A stretch of 60,287 nt of DNA, taken from contig CAZHCA010000028.1 of the NCBI GenBank assembly GCA_964530825.1, forward strand, positions 1-60,287, read 5' to 3'. Position numbers and translations under genes: made by a program. Within the stretch, counting starts at the first letter, position 1. Every line of letters begins with the position of its first letter. Origin of the DNA: CAZHCA01 sp964530825. Its GTDB lineage: Bacteria > Bacteroidota > Bacteroidia > Chitinophagales > Saprospiraceae. Below the pieces are notes generated by a model. The model was not told the DNA's origin, searched no databases, and saw only the letters and a program-made list of their open reading frames with translations. This document shows, piece after piece, positions 1 through 8,125 of the stretch.

Positions 1-1
1 T

Positions 2-54
2 ACAGATCAATCCTAATAATTTACCGCTACCCGATTTTTAGTAGGGTAGAGTAG
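2..54. repeat. Left copy of a terminal inverted repeat (dispersed intergenic repeat)
   Basis: These 53 bases are the exact reverse complement of 60235-60287. Weaker similarity continues to about base 77, with both copies ending in a CTTACCCC- or TTTACCCC-like block followed by TTA. Inside it, CTACCC (27-32) can pair with GGGTAG (44-49) around an 11-base AT-rich loop. It lies directly upstream of cdaA. I see no coding capacity in it. Confidence 0.9.
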
Positions 55-95
55 ACCGTGGGTTTACCCCTTAAATCATTTACGAGGCGATAGCA

Positions 96-896
96 ATGCA
101 GAGTTTTCTTTTCCAAATTGGTTTTCTACCCGTTCGCATCTGGGACATCATAGACATCCTGATTGTGGGATACCTGATGTACCAGCTCTACCGACTGCTG
201 CGCGGAAATATCGCCTTCAATATTTTTATCGGCGTCCTTACCCTTTATGTCATCTGGGGTTTGGTCAATCAGCTGGAAATGGACCTGTTGGCCGGTTTCC
301 TGCAACAGTTTTTTAGCGTGGGGGTTATCTTAATTATTATTATTTTTCAGCAGGAAATCCGCCGGTTTTTGCTCTTTCTCGGCAACTCTGCTCTACGCGG
401 TCGATCCAATTTTTTGGGGCGCATGTTGAATCGCGATACGGAAAACACGGCCGAACGCGACCGGCAAATTCGGGCGGTACGGTCTTCTATGTTACGCATG
501 AGCAAAAAACGCGTCGGTGCCCTCATCGTTATGGCGAAAAACGCCAACCTGGAGGGTATTGTGAATTCGGGAATCGCGCTGGATGCCCTGATTTCAGAAT
601 CACTTATTGAAAGCATTTTTAATAAATCCAGCCCCCTGCACGACGGGGCAGTCATTATTAATCAAGGAAAAATTTTAGCGGCTAGCTGTATTTTACCCGT
701 ATCGGAGAACCCTAATTTGCCCAAGGCAGCCGGGTTACGTCACCGAGCGGCCGTAGGCATTACCGAACGGGCCGAGGTAGCAGCCTTCGTCGTCTCGGAA
801 GAGTCGGGATTCATTTCTTTTGCTCTGGAAGGGGCGCTGCAACGGAAGCTCTCCGAAAACGAGCTCGACGAGCTGCTGCGCGAACACATCAGCTAA
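96..896 (+). CDS. cdaA: Diadenylate cyclase CdaA (c-di-AMP synthase)
   Basis: This enzyme condenses two ATP into the second messenger cyclic di-AMP at the cytoplasmic membrane. The 266-residue protein has three hydrophobic segments in its first 85 residues, then a short linker and a DisA_N/DAC domain from about residue 115. The two catalytic signatures are visible: DGA at 183-185 (context LHDGAVII) and RHR at 215-217 (context GLRHRAAVGIT). Length and architecture match the CdaA family. In Firmicutes cdaA is followed by cdaR; here the next gene is a GNAT acetyltransferase 21 bases downstream, so no CdaR-type regulator is seen. The start is the first ATG after the terminal repeat. Confidence 0.95.
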   Translation: MQSFLFQIGFLPVRIWDIIDILIVGYLMYQLYRLLRGNIAFNIFIGVLTLYVIWGLVNQLEMDLLAGFLQQFFSVGVILIIIIFQQEIRRFLLFLGNSALRGRSNFLGRMLNRDTENTAERDRQIRAVRSSMLRMSKKRVGALIVMAKNANLEGIVNSGIALDALISESLIESIFNKSSPLHDGAVIINQGKILAASCILPVSENPNLPKAAGLRHRAAVGITERAEVAAFVVSEESGFISFALEGALQRKLSENELDELLREHIS

Positions 897-917
897 GCGT
901 TTTACTGTATTGGCATC

Positions 918-1448
918 ATGCGCATTGAAAGAATTGAAGATTTTGCCTTAAGCCCTGTCCAGGTAGCTGCCATCGCTGAGCTGCTCCAGCAGTCTTTCCC
1001 CGAGTACCCCTCCGGAAAGATCTACTTTCGCCAGTGCCCGCATTTCCGCTTTTTAGCCTGGGACGAAACCACACTGCTGGGACAAATGTCGGTAGAATAC
1101 CGGCTGGTGAACAACAACCACCAGGTGCGGCGCATCTTCGGAGTGACCGACTTCTGTGTAGCCAAAGACTTTCAAAACCAGAAGGTCGCCACCAAAATGC
1201 TGCTTGAACTGGAGGATCTGGGGCGCCGCCACCGCATTGATTTCCTGCTTCTCCTTACCCGCGACCAGGATGTCTACCGGAGGTGGGGTTTCAAAGAAGT
1301 CAACAATCAATGCCGCTGGCTGCTCATCCAGCATCACCAAAGCATTGGGCTGATCGACCGCCCCATGCCCGAAGGCCTGATGGTGAAACCACTCGGCGCC
1401 GAACGCTGGGCGCCCGGCCGGCTCGATTTCCTGGGCCATATTTTTTAA
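918..1448 (+). CDS. GNAT-family N-acetyltransferase
   Basis: A 176-residue acetyltransferase that probably moves an acetyl group from acetyl-CoA to an unknown amine. The GNAT core is recognisable: a beta strand ending in VTDFCVAKDFQNQKVATKML (about residues 75-94), where Q-N-Q-K-V-A-T takes the place of the acetyl-CoA-binding Q/RxxGxG/A loop, followed by a helix and the strand IDFLLLL, then a YRRWGF segment typical of the GNAT C-terminal region. It follows cdaA by 21 bases on the same strand and may share its transcript. The substrate cannot be told from the sequence. Confidence 0.8.
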   Translation: MRIERIEDFALSPVQVAAIAELLQQSFPEYPSGKIYFRQCPHFRFLAWDETTLLGQMSVEYRLVNNNHQVRRIFGVTDFCVAKDFQNQKVATKMLLELEDLGRRHRIDFLLLLTRDQDVYRRWGFKEVNNQCRWLLIQHHQSIGLIDRPMPEGLMVKPLGAERWAPGRLDFLGHIF

Positions 1449-1502
1449 TGGTGGCCTTTTTATATGTTCATTTTTTTTACATTAACCTCAAAATATCCAA
1501 AC

Positions 1503-2900
1503 ATGCAAAACGTACAACAATACATCGAAGACCACAAAGAACAGTATCTCCAAGAGCTGCTCGAACTCCTGCGGGTACCCTCGGTCAGCGCCGACCCGAA
1601 TCACAAGGCCGATATGACAAAAACGGCCGAAATGCTGGCCGATTACTTGCGCCGGGCCGGCATGGACACGGTAGAGATCGTACCCACCGACGGACACCCC
1701 ATCGTATACGCCGAAAAAATGATCAACCCGACCCTACCAACGGTCCTTACCTACGGGCACTACGATGTTCAGCCGGCCGATCCCGTCGAACTGTGGGAAT
1801 CCGGCCCCTTCGAACCCGTCATTAAAAAGACCGAGCGCCACCCCGATGGTGCGATCTTTGCTCGCGGTGCCTGCGATGATAAAGGACAAATGTTCATGCA
1901 CGTCAAGGCTATCGAGAGCATGATGCAAAACGAGGCCCTGCCCTGCAACGTAAAGATGATGATCGAAGGTGAAGAGGAGGTAGGCTCCGAAAACCTGGAA
2001 ACCTTCCTGCGGGAGAACCGCAAGCGCCTGGCTTGTGACGTCATTTTGGTTTCCGACACCTCTATTATCGCCAATGAAATCCCTTCCATCACAACCGGTC
2101 TGCGCGGACTGAGCTACGTAGAGGTAGAGGTCACTGGACCCAATCGCGACCTGCACTCGGGCGTTTACGGCGGTGGCGTTGCCAATCCGATCAACATCTT
2201 GGCCAGGATGATCGCCTCCCTCCAGGACGAAAACAACCGCATCACGATACCGGGTTTTTACGATGATGTGGTGGAGGTAAGCAAGGCGGAGCGCGCCATG
2301 ATGAACGAAGCCCCCTTCGACCTGAAAGCTTATCAGGATGACCTGGACATCCAGTCCGTCCATGGTGAAGCCGGCTACACGACCCGCGAGCGTACCTCCA
2401 TCCGGCCTACCCTCGATGTGAACGGGATCTGGGGGGGCTACACCGGCGAGGGCGCAAAAACGGTCCTGCCCTCGAAAGCCCACGCCAAAATCAGCATGCG
2501 GCTCGTGCCCAACCAGGATCCCGAAACCATTACCCGGCTTTTTAAAGAGCACTTCGAAAGCATCGCCCCCCCGTCGGTTAGAGTGAAGGTGACGCCTCAC
2601 CACGGTGGTCAACCTGTCGTAACGCCTACTGATACACCCGAATACCAGGCGGCTGCCAAAGCCATGGAAACGACTTTCGGTAAGATGCCCATACCCGAGC
2701 GCAGCGGAGGCAGCATCCCAATCGTAGCGCTTTTTGAAGATGTTTTAGGGGTGAAAACCGTACTGATGGGCTTCGGACTCGACTCCGACGCCATCCATTC
2801 TCCTAATGAGCACTATGGTTTGTTTAATTTTTACCGGGGCATTGAAACCATTCCCTTGTTCTATCAGCATTACGCAGCCCTGAAACAAGAACAGGCCTAG
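1503..2900 (+). CDS. M20-family dipeptidase (CNDP/DapE-like)
   Basis: A cytosolic zinc dipeptidase of 465 residues. Metal and catalytic motifs are all present: GHYDVQPAD (His and Asp), ARGACDDKGQ (bridging Asp), EGEEEVGSE (catalytic Glu pair) and DLHSGVYGG, the start of the lid/dimerisation domain. The C-terminal GFGLDSDAIHSPNEH supplies the last zinc ligand His. The frame is open upstream to 1464, but the ATG at 1503 (MQNVQQYIED) gives the usual start for this family and has no upstream signal-like residues. It probably hydrolyses short peptides from protein-rich food sources. The next gene is a second M20 enzyme of a different subfamily. Confidence 0.9.
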   Translation: MQNVQQYIEDHKEQYLQELLELLRVPSVSADPNHKADMTKTAEMLADYLRRAGMDTVEIVPTDGHPIVYAEKMINPTLPTVLTYGHYDVQPADPVELWESGPFEPVIKKTERHPDGAIFARGACDDKGQMFMHVKAIESMMQNEALPCNVKMMIEGEEEVGSENLETFLRENRKRLACDVILVSDTSIIANEIPSITTGLRGLSYVEVEVTGPNRDLHSGVYGGGVANPINILARMIASLQDENNRITIPGFYDDVVEVSKAERAMMNEAPFDLKAYQDDLDIQSVHGEAGYTTRERTSIRPTLDVNGIWGGYTGEGAKTVLPSKAHAKISMRLVPNQDPETITRLFKEHFESIAPPSVRVKVTPHHGGQPVVTPTDTPEYQAAAKAMETTFGKMPIPERSGGSIPIVALFEDVLGVKTVLMGFGLDSDAIHSPNEHYGLFNFYRGIETIPLFYQHYAALKQEQA

Positions 2901-2998
2901 CTAACCCTCGTTGCAATGGGGCTATGGCTCCGATGCCTTTGGCCGTCTGCAGAAAAAATGGCAAATTCACGAAGCTTCAACCGTACAAACCTGTCCGC

Positions 2999-4303
2999 AT
3001 GAGATATACTTTCCTGATTGCTTTGCTTACCCTGGTTTTTTCTTGTAGCCTGCCGGCACAGAAATGGCAGGAAATAGTCGACCAAAAGGCAGCCGCATTG
3101 GAAGAGCAGATTATTGAATGGCGCCGCTACTTCCACGAATACCCTGAACTCAGCAACCGCGAATACAATACGGCCAAGGTAGTCGCCGGCCATCTGCGCG
3201 ACTTGGGTTTGGAGGTCGAGACCGAAGTGGCTGTTACTGGTGTGGTAGGTCTGTTGCGCGGCACCCAGCCCGGACCCACCGTAGCGCTGCGCGCCGATAT
3301 GGATGCCCTGCCCGTGACAGAGCGCACCCCCGTGGAATTCGCCTCTGAAGTCAAAACGACCTACTTGGGACAAGAGACCGGTGTTATGCACGCCTGCGGC
3401 CACGATACCCACGTGGCTATCCTGATGGGGGTAGCCCAGATTCTGAGCGAAATGCAAGACCAACTGCTGGGCAATGTCGTATTTATCTTTCAACCGGCAG
3501 AAGAGGGTGCCCCTCCCGGCGAAGAGGGCGGCGCCAAGCTCATGGTCAAAGAGGGCGTGATAGAAAAATACGGTATCGATGTCATCTTCGGGTTGCACAT
3601 CAACTCCCTTACCGAAGTGGGCAAAATCCGCTATAAACCCGGCGGTACCATGGCCGCAGCCGATCGATTCGTCATCAAAGTAATTGGTAAGCAGACACAT
3701 GGCTCGACGCCCTGGCAGGGTAAAGACGCCATCACTATCGCCGCCCAAATCATCCAGGGCTTGCAAATGATCGTGAGCCGGCAAATGGAACTCACCAAAG
3801 AAGCGGCCGTAATCACCGTCGGCAAAATCCAGGGCGGCGTTCGCAACAACATTATCCCCGAGGAAGTGGAAATGATCGGCACTATTCGCACACTGGATAC
3901 GGCCATGCAACGCCAGATCCACGAGCGCATCCGGCGCACAGCGATCAATATTGCTGAGGCCTGGGGCGCCCGTGCCGAAGTCGACATTCAGATCGGTTAT
4001 CCCGTGACGGTCAATAGTCCGCAACTTACCCAGGACATGATCCCGACGCTCTTTCGCGTGGCCGGAGAAAAAAACGTCATCCTGAGTCCGGCAAAAACGG
4101 GCGCTGAAGACTTTTCTTTCTTTGCACAAAAGGTACCTGGGTTCTACTTCTTCTTGGGCGGCATGCCCGAAGGCAAGGCAGCTGTGGAGGTAGCCCCCCA
4201 CCACACGCCCGACTTTTACATTGACGAGAGCGGGTTAACCCTTGGCGTGCGCAGCCTGTGCAGTTTAACACTAGATTTCATGGCAGTAAATGCCAACGAT
4301 TAA
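2999..4303 (+). CDS. M20D amidohydrolase (N-acyl amino acid / aminoacylase-like), exported
   Basis: A 434-residue metal-dependent amidase related to N-acyl-amino-acid and IAA-amino-acid hydrolases. Family motifs are LRADMDALPV, MHACGHDTHVAILMG and FQPAEEG, and the C-terminal TGAEDFSFFAQKVPG segment carries a further ligand. The start at 2999 gives a hydrophobic leader (MRYTFLIALLTLVFS then SLPAQ), so the enzyme is probably exported, unlike the cytosolic dipeptidase before it. The open frame extends upstream to 2924, but that extension is hydrophilic and would bury the leader. The substrate is not determinable; an acyl- or aryl-amino acid is likely. Confidence 0.88.
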   Translation: MRYTFLIALLTLVFSCSLPAQKWQEIVDQKAAALEEQIIEWRRYFHEYPELSNREYNTAKVVAGHLRDLGLEVETEVAVTGVVGLLRGTQPGPTVALRADMDALPVTERTPVEFASEVKTTYLGQETGVMHACGHDTHVAILMGVAQILSEMQDQLLGNVVFIFQPAEEGAPPGEEGGAKLMVKEGVIEKYGIDVIFGLHINSLTEVGKIRYKPGGTMAAADRFVIKVIGKQTHGSTPWQGKDAITIAAQIIQGLQMIVSRQMELTKEAAVITVGKIQGGVRNNIIPEEVEMIGTIRTLDTAMQRQIHERIRRTAINIAEAWGARAEVDIQIGYPVTVNSPQLTQDMIPTLFRVAGEKNVILSPAKTGAEDFSFFAQKVPGFYFFLGGMPEGKAAVEVAPHHTPDFYIDESGLTLGVRSLCSLTLDFMAVNAND

Positions 4304-4405
4304 AACGGACACTTCCCATCAGGTGCCGCCTTTTGTCATAGGAACCATCCTTCCTACCCAATCGTTTTACCCTATAATAGTACTACCTTTACCAAAAATT
4401 ACCGG

Positions 4406-5248
4406 ATGGAGGGTAAATCGATTGAGGTACAAAATTGGAATGAGCTGATGGAATCCCTATTCCATGACTCTTGGTCGGGCGGATTACAGCGGTTCCGATC
4501 GGCCTATGTCTACCGGGGGATGGAAGATGCCAGTTACGACCTCACTACAACCCTGAACCGCCTAGGCGAATCGCACCTCGAAAAGCACCTGTTGCGCAAT
4601 TTTCGCAAGTATTCCCAAATCGAGGACAAGAACTTTTCCATCTGGAACTGGCTGGCCCTGGCCCAGCACCACGGCCTGCCGACGCGACTGCTCGACTGGA
4701 CCTATTCCCCGCTCGTAGCCCTGCACTTTGCTACTGCTAACTTTCTGAATTTTGAAAAAGACGGCATCCTGTGGGCCATCAACTACGTAGATACCAAAAA
4801 CTACCTGCCTGATCAGCTGGCTTGTATCATCGAAGACGAAGGATCTCACATTTTTACCGCCGAGATGCTGGAGCGCGAGGTACACTCGCTTACCGAACTG
4901 AAACGGCTCAAGAAGGAGCCCTATGCAGTGTTTTTCGAGCCACCCTCCATCGACCAGCGGATCGTCAACCAATACGCCGTATTTTCCATGATGTCGAATC
5001 CCAACCTGACCATTAGTAAGTGGCTGGAGCGAACTGCCGTAAGGTATTTTAAAATCATCATTCCGGCCGAGCTCAAGTGGGAAATCCGCGACAAGCTCGA
5101 TCAATCCAATATTAACGAGCGAGTACTCTTCCCCGGGCTAGACGGCCTGGCAACCTGGCTCAAGCGGCACTACCGCGATATTCGCAAGATGGAAGGCAAA
5201 AAGCTGCATCCAGTAAAATCTCGCATCGAAAGCAAGAAAAAGGCTTAG
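4406..5248 (+). CDS. FRG-domain protein
   Basis: A 280-residue soluble protein with an FRG domain, named after its conserved F/YRG motif. Visible marks are YRGMEDASYDLTTTLNR (about residues 36-52) and the family core AQHHGLPTRLLDWTYSP followed by LVALHFAT (about 87-111). The biochemical role of FRG domains is not settled; they turn up alone, in phage-related loci and beside defence genes. Here both sides are ordinary metabolic genes. The downstream 55-residue zinc-ribbon gene starts two bases after the stop codon, so the pair is probably cotranscribed. Confidence 0.85.
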   Translation: MEGKSIEVQNWNELMESLFHDSWSGGLQRFRSAYVYRGMEDASYDLTTTLNRLGESHLEKHLLRNFRKYSQIEDKNFSIWNWLALAQHHGLPTRLLDWTYSPLVALHFATANFLNFEKDGILWAINYVDTKNYLPDQLACIIEDEGSHIFTAEMLEREVHSLTELKRLKKEPYAVFFEPPSIDQRIVNQYAVFSMMSNPNLTISKWLERTAVRYFKIIIPAELKWEIRDKLDQSNINERVLFPGLDGLATWLKRHYRDIRKMEGKKLHPVKSRIESKKKA

Positions 5249-5249
5249 T

Positions 5250-5417
5250 ATGAAGACCAAGACCTGTCAACGCTGCAAAGAAGAACACACCACCCTGTTT
5301 CGGGTACAAATTCAAAAAGGCCAGGGCTGGATATTTGTTTGCCAAGCTTGCTGCCTATTGTATAAACAGGGCGATTACTACCGTTACGGCGGCACCTGGA
5401 AGGGCTACCGCCACTAA
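5250..5417 (+). CDS. Small CxxC...CxxC zinc-ribbon-like protein
   Basis: A 55-residue protein starting MKTKTCQRCKEEH and ending YRYGGTWKGYRH. Two cysteine pairs, CQRC near the N-terminus and CQAC (followed by a further C) near residue 32, would form a single zinc knuckle/ribbon. The C-terminal Y-x-Y-G-G-T-W-K block resembles a family of short uncharacterised bacterial proteins that I know only from memory. It starts two bases after the FRG gene stop. Its last four bases overlap the stop of the convergent DUF819 gene (shared CTAA). The function is unknown; translational coupling to the FRG gene is likely. Confidence 0.75.
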   Translation: MKTKTCQRCKEEHTTLFRVQIQKGQGWIFVCQACCLLYKQGDYYRYGGTWKGYRH

Positions 5418-6541
5418 TTCCACCAATAGTTCAGCAAGAAATACAAGCCGATTCCCAAGTAATTGCCAACCGCATACCCCAGCAGACCCATGGCAATACC
5501 AGTGAGCAACAATCTCCGGTGGCCTAATACCGCCGAGATCTGCGGTACAAACACCGGGCCGTACATCGCAGCGGTAGAAATGATCATGAACGTATCGCGA
5601 TCGATCCGGAAGAGCCGGCACAACAATAGATGGACAAGGATGCACACCAGTACCGTCACCCCAGTAAACTGCATATATAGCAACCCTTCCCGGACGATAT
5701 CCGAAAAATCGGCCAACATACCCAAGGCAATGCTAAAGACTAGCAGCAAATATTCGCCCATGAGTTGACTGCTGTGCTGCTCGCGTAAAGCCCGCCAGCG
5801 CGTAGCCATCAGGCTGAAGGTTGTCAGCAGCAACAGAAGCAAGGCAATCTGCTCGATAGTGCCAGTGATGAACCACACAACTCCTGCGGTCAGTCCGATC
5901 ACCAGGATCGTTGCCCCCAAGCTGAGGAGCGCCTCGCGCCATTGCCAGGAGCGATCGGGAAAGCCGCCCGGATGTTCCTCGTCCGCCCGAAGTACGTTGG
6001 TGGCCGGTAAAAAAGCGCCCAGCACCCGTTTCGCAACAGAAGTCAGAAAAATAAGGTAAATACCTCCGAAGACAATATCGGCAGCGTTGAGCAGGATCAT
6101 AGTCGACTCCTCTGCAGCGACCGCCAAACCGATAGCTTGTAGGTTGGGCGTACCGCCTGTATAGATACCCACCAACATACCGGCAAGCTTGGCACTCTCG
6201 CTCAGTACCGAACGAAATAAAAAAGCTGCGGTACAGGCGCCGACTAAAGCCGCTAATGCAGCCAGCATAAAGGCGATAACCGCCGGCCGTGCCTGATCGA
6301 CTAGCGAACGCATACGCGTATTGAACAGCAACAATGGAATGGCGAGCAGGATGCTCGCCTCGGTCGCCGTTGTGGATAGACCGTCATTTAACGGAAGCGG
6401 CACCAGGTTGCGCAATACGATCCCACAGGCATAGCACAGCACAATCGGGCTAAAGATGTCGGGTCGTCCCGATACGCGGCTTAGCCAGCGGCTGATTGGC
6501 GGAAAAACGAGCAGTACCAAAACCTGCAGCGCCATGAACAT
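5414..6541 (-). CDS. DUF819-family integral membrane protein
   Basis: A polytopic membrane protein of 375 residues, with roughly ten hydrophobic segments spread over the whole length. Family hallmarks are the N-terminal SPIVLCYACGIVLRN, GIYTGGTPNLQAIGLAV around residues 125-140, and the C-terminal AAMYGPVFVPQISAVLGHR. DUF819 proteins (YjcL-like) have no established function but look like transporters or channels. The frame is open from a TTG at 6544; the ATG at 6541 is the first conventional start and 6535 is an alternative. It is convergent with the FRG/zinc-ribbon pair and overlaps it by four bases. Confidence 0.85.
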   Translation of the reverse strand: MFMALQVLVLLVFPPISRWLSRVSGRPDIFSPIVLCYACGIVLRNLVPLPLNDGLSTTATEASILLAIPLLLFNTRMRSLVDQARPAVIAFMLAALAALVGACTAAFLFRSVLSESAKLAGMLVGIYTGGTPNLQAIGLAVAAEESTMILLNAADIVFGGIYLIFLTSVAKRVLGAFLPATNVLRADEEHPGGFPDRSWQWREALLSLGATILVIGLTAGVVWFITGTIEQIALLLLLLTTFSLMATRWRALREQHSSQLMGEYLLLVFSIALGMLADFSDIVREGLLYMQFTGVTVLVCILVHLLLCRLFRIDRDTFMIISTAAMYGPVFVPQISAVLGHRRLLLTGIAMGLLGYAVGNYLGIGLYFLLNYWWN

Positions 6542-6633
6542 CAAGCTTGTTATTCTTTTGTTCAGCAGGTAAATATGAGAAAAAAGCAGGAGTCAAAGGG
6601 CGCTGCCCTAAGCCTGGTCGAAGGGCGGCAGAA

Positions 6634-7932
6634 TTATTCCTGCGGTAGTACCACCAAACGCTCCAGCGCGCGACGCTCTCCGCTGGTTACGGCTAAATGA
6701 TATAATCCACTGGAAAAGCCGGATAAATTGATTTGTTGTACGGCGCCCCATTCCCCTACAATTTGGCCTGAAAGATTAACCATCCTAACTGTATAGTCCG
6801 AGAGTGCGGTTCGAATTTGCACCATTTCAGCCGCCGGATTGGGGAAAACCTCAACCTCCAGATCGGCAGTGGGCGAAGCGGTACTCGTGGGAGTACATGA
6901 AAGGGCGCTAATATGCGCCCAAATGGCTGCGTGCAGGTCCAGGGGCGCCCGGTCGGGCTCGGAGAAGTCGCCCTGCCGCACCATAATCAGGCCCTGGCTA
7001 GGGACGACACTGATGAACTGGCCCTGGGCGCCGGCGGCCATTACTAGGTCTTCCGGGGCCGAAGGTGCCAATGGTCCGTCGAAAACCTCTGGTCCGCCTG
7101 GGCCGATGTATTTGGCCTGTCCGTTAAGCCACCAGAGATAACCGTAAGCAGGATTGAGGGACTGCGAGGGGGTTAGCATTTGCCTGAGGTAGGCGGTATC
7201 GCTCAATACCGCTTGGTTATCCCAAATGCCTTCGTTGAGGACTAGTAATCCGAACCGGGCCATATCGCGGGCGGTACTGATGTAGAAATTATTAGGCCCG
7301 GACGCCAACCAAAATCCACGCATACCAGTGGGCGCCTCCACTTTTTGGTTGGTGTATATATTGAGGTCGACACCGGTGGCCACCTCAATCACATCGCGCA
7401 GAAGAGAATACGGGCCGTTGTGGTAAATCCACCGCTCGCCTGCATCGGTCACATAAGTCAGGCACTCCGGATCGGTACAGGTAAAGTTACGCTCATCGAG
7501 GCCCGACGTCATGGTCAGCTGATTGCGTACCGTAATCAATGCTTCTTTTTCGGGGGGCAAACTCGTCCAGCCCATTCCGAGGTAGGCTGATGCAGGCTCC
7601 CGAATATCCAGCTCGCCTGTTTCCTGGGCGATGCCCACTAAGATGGCCTTCAGGCTTTTACCCGCCGAAAACCAAGGCCCCTGATCGTCCATGCCGTAAT
7701 CGCCAAAGTAGCGTTCCAGCACTATCCGTCCATCCTTTAGCAACAAGAAGGCATCGGTTTGCTCTGCCCTTAAAAATTCGTACAGCGAATCGATTGGGTC
7801 GGAACAATAGCCCAGTGTTGCAGGGTCGGTGGTCGCCCAGGCGCCGCCGAGGGTGGGTGGAAAATAAAACTCCTGGGCATGCGTATGCCAGGCTAGCCCG
7901 ACAAAAAGTAGTAATGGGTATAGCAGTTTCAT
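6634..7932 (-). CDS. Secreted beta-lactamase-fold serine hydrolase with T9SS C-terminal domain
   Basis: A 432-residue exported serine hydrolase of the class C beta-lactamase/penicillin-binding-protein-like fold. A signal peptide (MKLLYPLLLFVGLAWHTHA) comes first. The nucleophile motif S-A-G-K is at residues 89-92, and a YHN motif (YxN) follows around residue 170. After about residue 355 there is a beta-rich tail beginning VEVFPNPA and ending in LYHLAVTSG plus a basic/hydrophobic end. That is typical of type IX secretion sorting domains in Bacteroidota, so the mature enzyme is probably delivered to the cell surface. Substrates may be esters, D-amino peptides or beta-lactams; these cannot be separated from sequence alone. 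Confidence 0.88.
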   Translation of the reverse strand: MKLLYPLLLFVGLAWHTHAQEFYFPPTLGGAWATTDPATLGYCSDPIDSLYEFLRAEQTDAFLLLKDGRIVLERYFGDYGMDDQGPWFSAGKSLKAILVGIAQETGELDIREPASAYLGMGWTSLPPEKEALITVRNQLTMTSGLDERNFTCTDPECLTYVTDAGERWIYHNGPYSLLRDVIEVATGVDLNIYTNQKVEAPTGMRGFWLASGPNNFYISTARDMARFGLLVLNEGIWDNQAVLSDTAYLRQMLTPSQSLNPAYGYLWWLNGQAKYIGPGGPEVFDGPLAPSAPEDLVMAAGAQGQFISVVPSQGLIMVRQGDFSEPDRAPLDLHAAIWAHISALSCTPTSTASPTADLEVEVFPNPAAEMVQIRTALSDYTVRMVNLSGQIVGEWGAVQQINLSGFSSGLYHLAVTSGERRALERLVVLPQE

Positions 7933-8125
7933 ATCTGCTTAGACAGTTGGAATGGCCTCCGGTTTAAAACGCCCTTTCAACAAAACTCAAATCGACCAAC
8001 ACCCGAATATTACCCACCAACACCTTTAGCTGGGTAGCAAAAAAATCCAAAAGTTTTATTTTCTTTAACTTCCGCCCCGGCCAATTGAAATTTTTTTCTT
8101 CTTTGCTTCAGCAAATTAACGTAAC

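Noticed and set aside
2897..4204. A 435-codon open frame on the minus strand, opposite the M20D gene
   Set aside because: It is antisense to an intact gene with clear family motifs, and its translation shows no recognisable domain; third-position GC bias makes such shadows common here.
4406..5417. FRG gene pair as part of a phage-defence island
   Set aside because: Both flanks are housekeeping or metabolic genes, with no integrase, restriction, toxin-antitoxin or phage gene nearby.
6585..6632. GC-rich partial inverted repeat after the T9SS hydrolase gene as a terminator
   Set aside because: The stem is imperfect and no good T-run follows at the right position on the minus strand.
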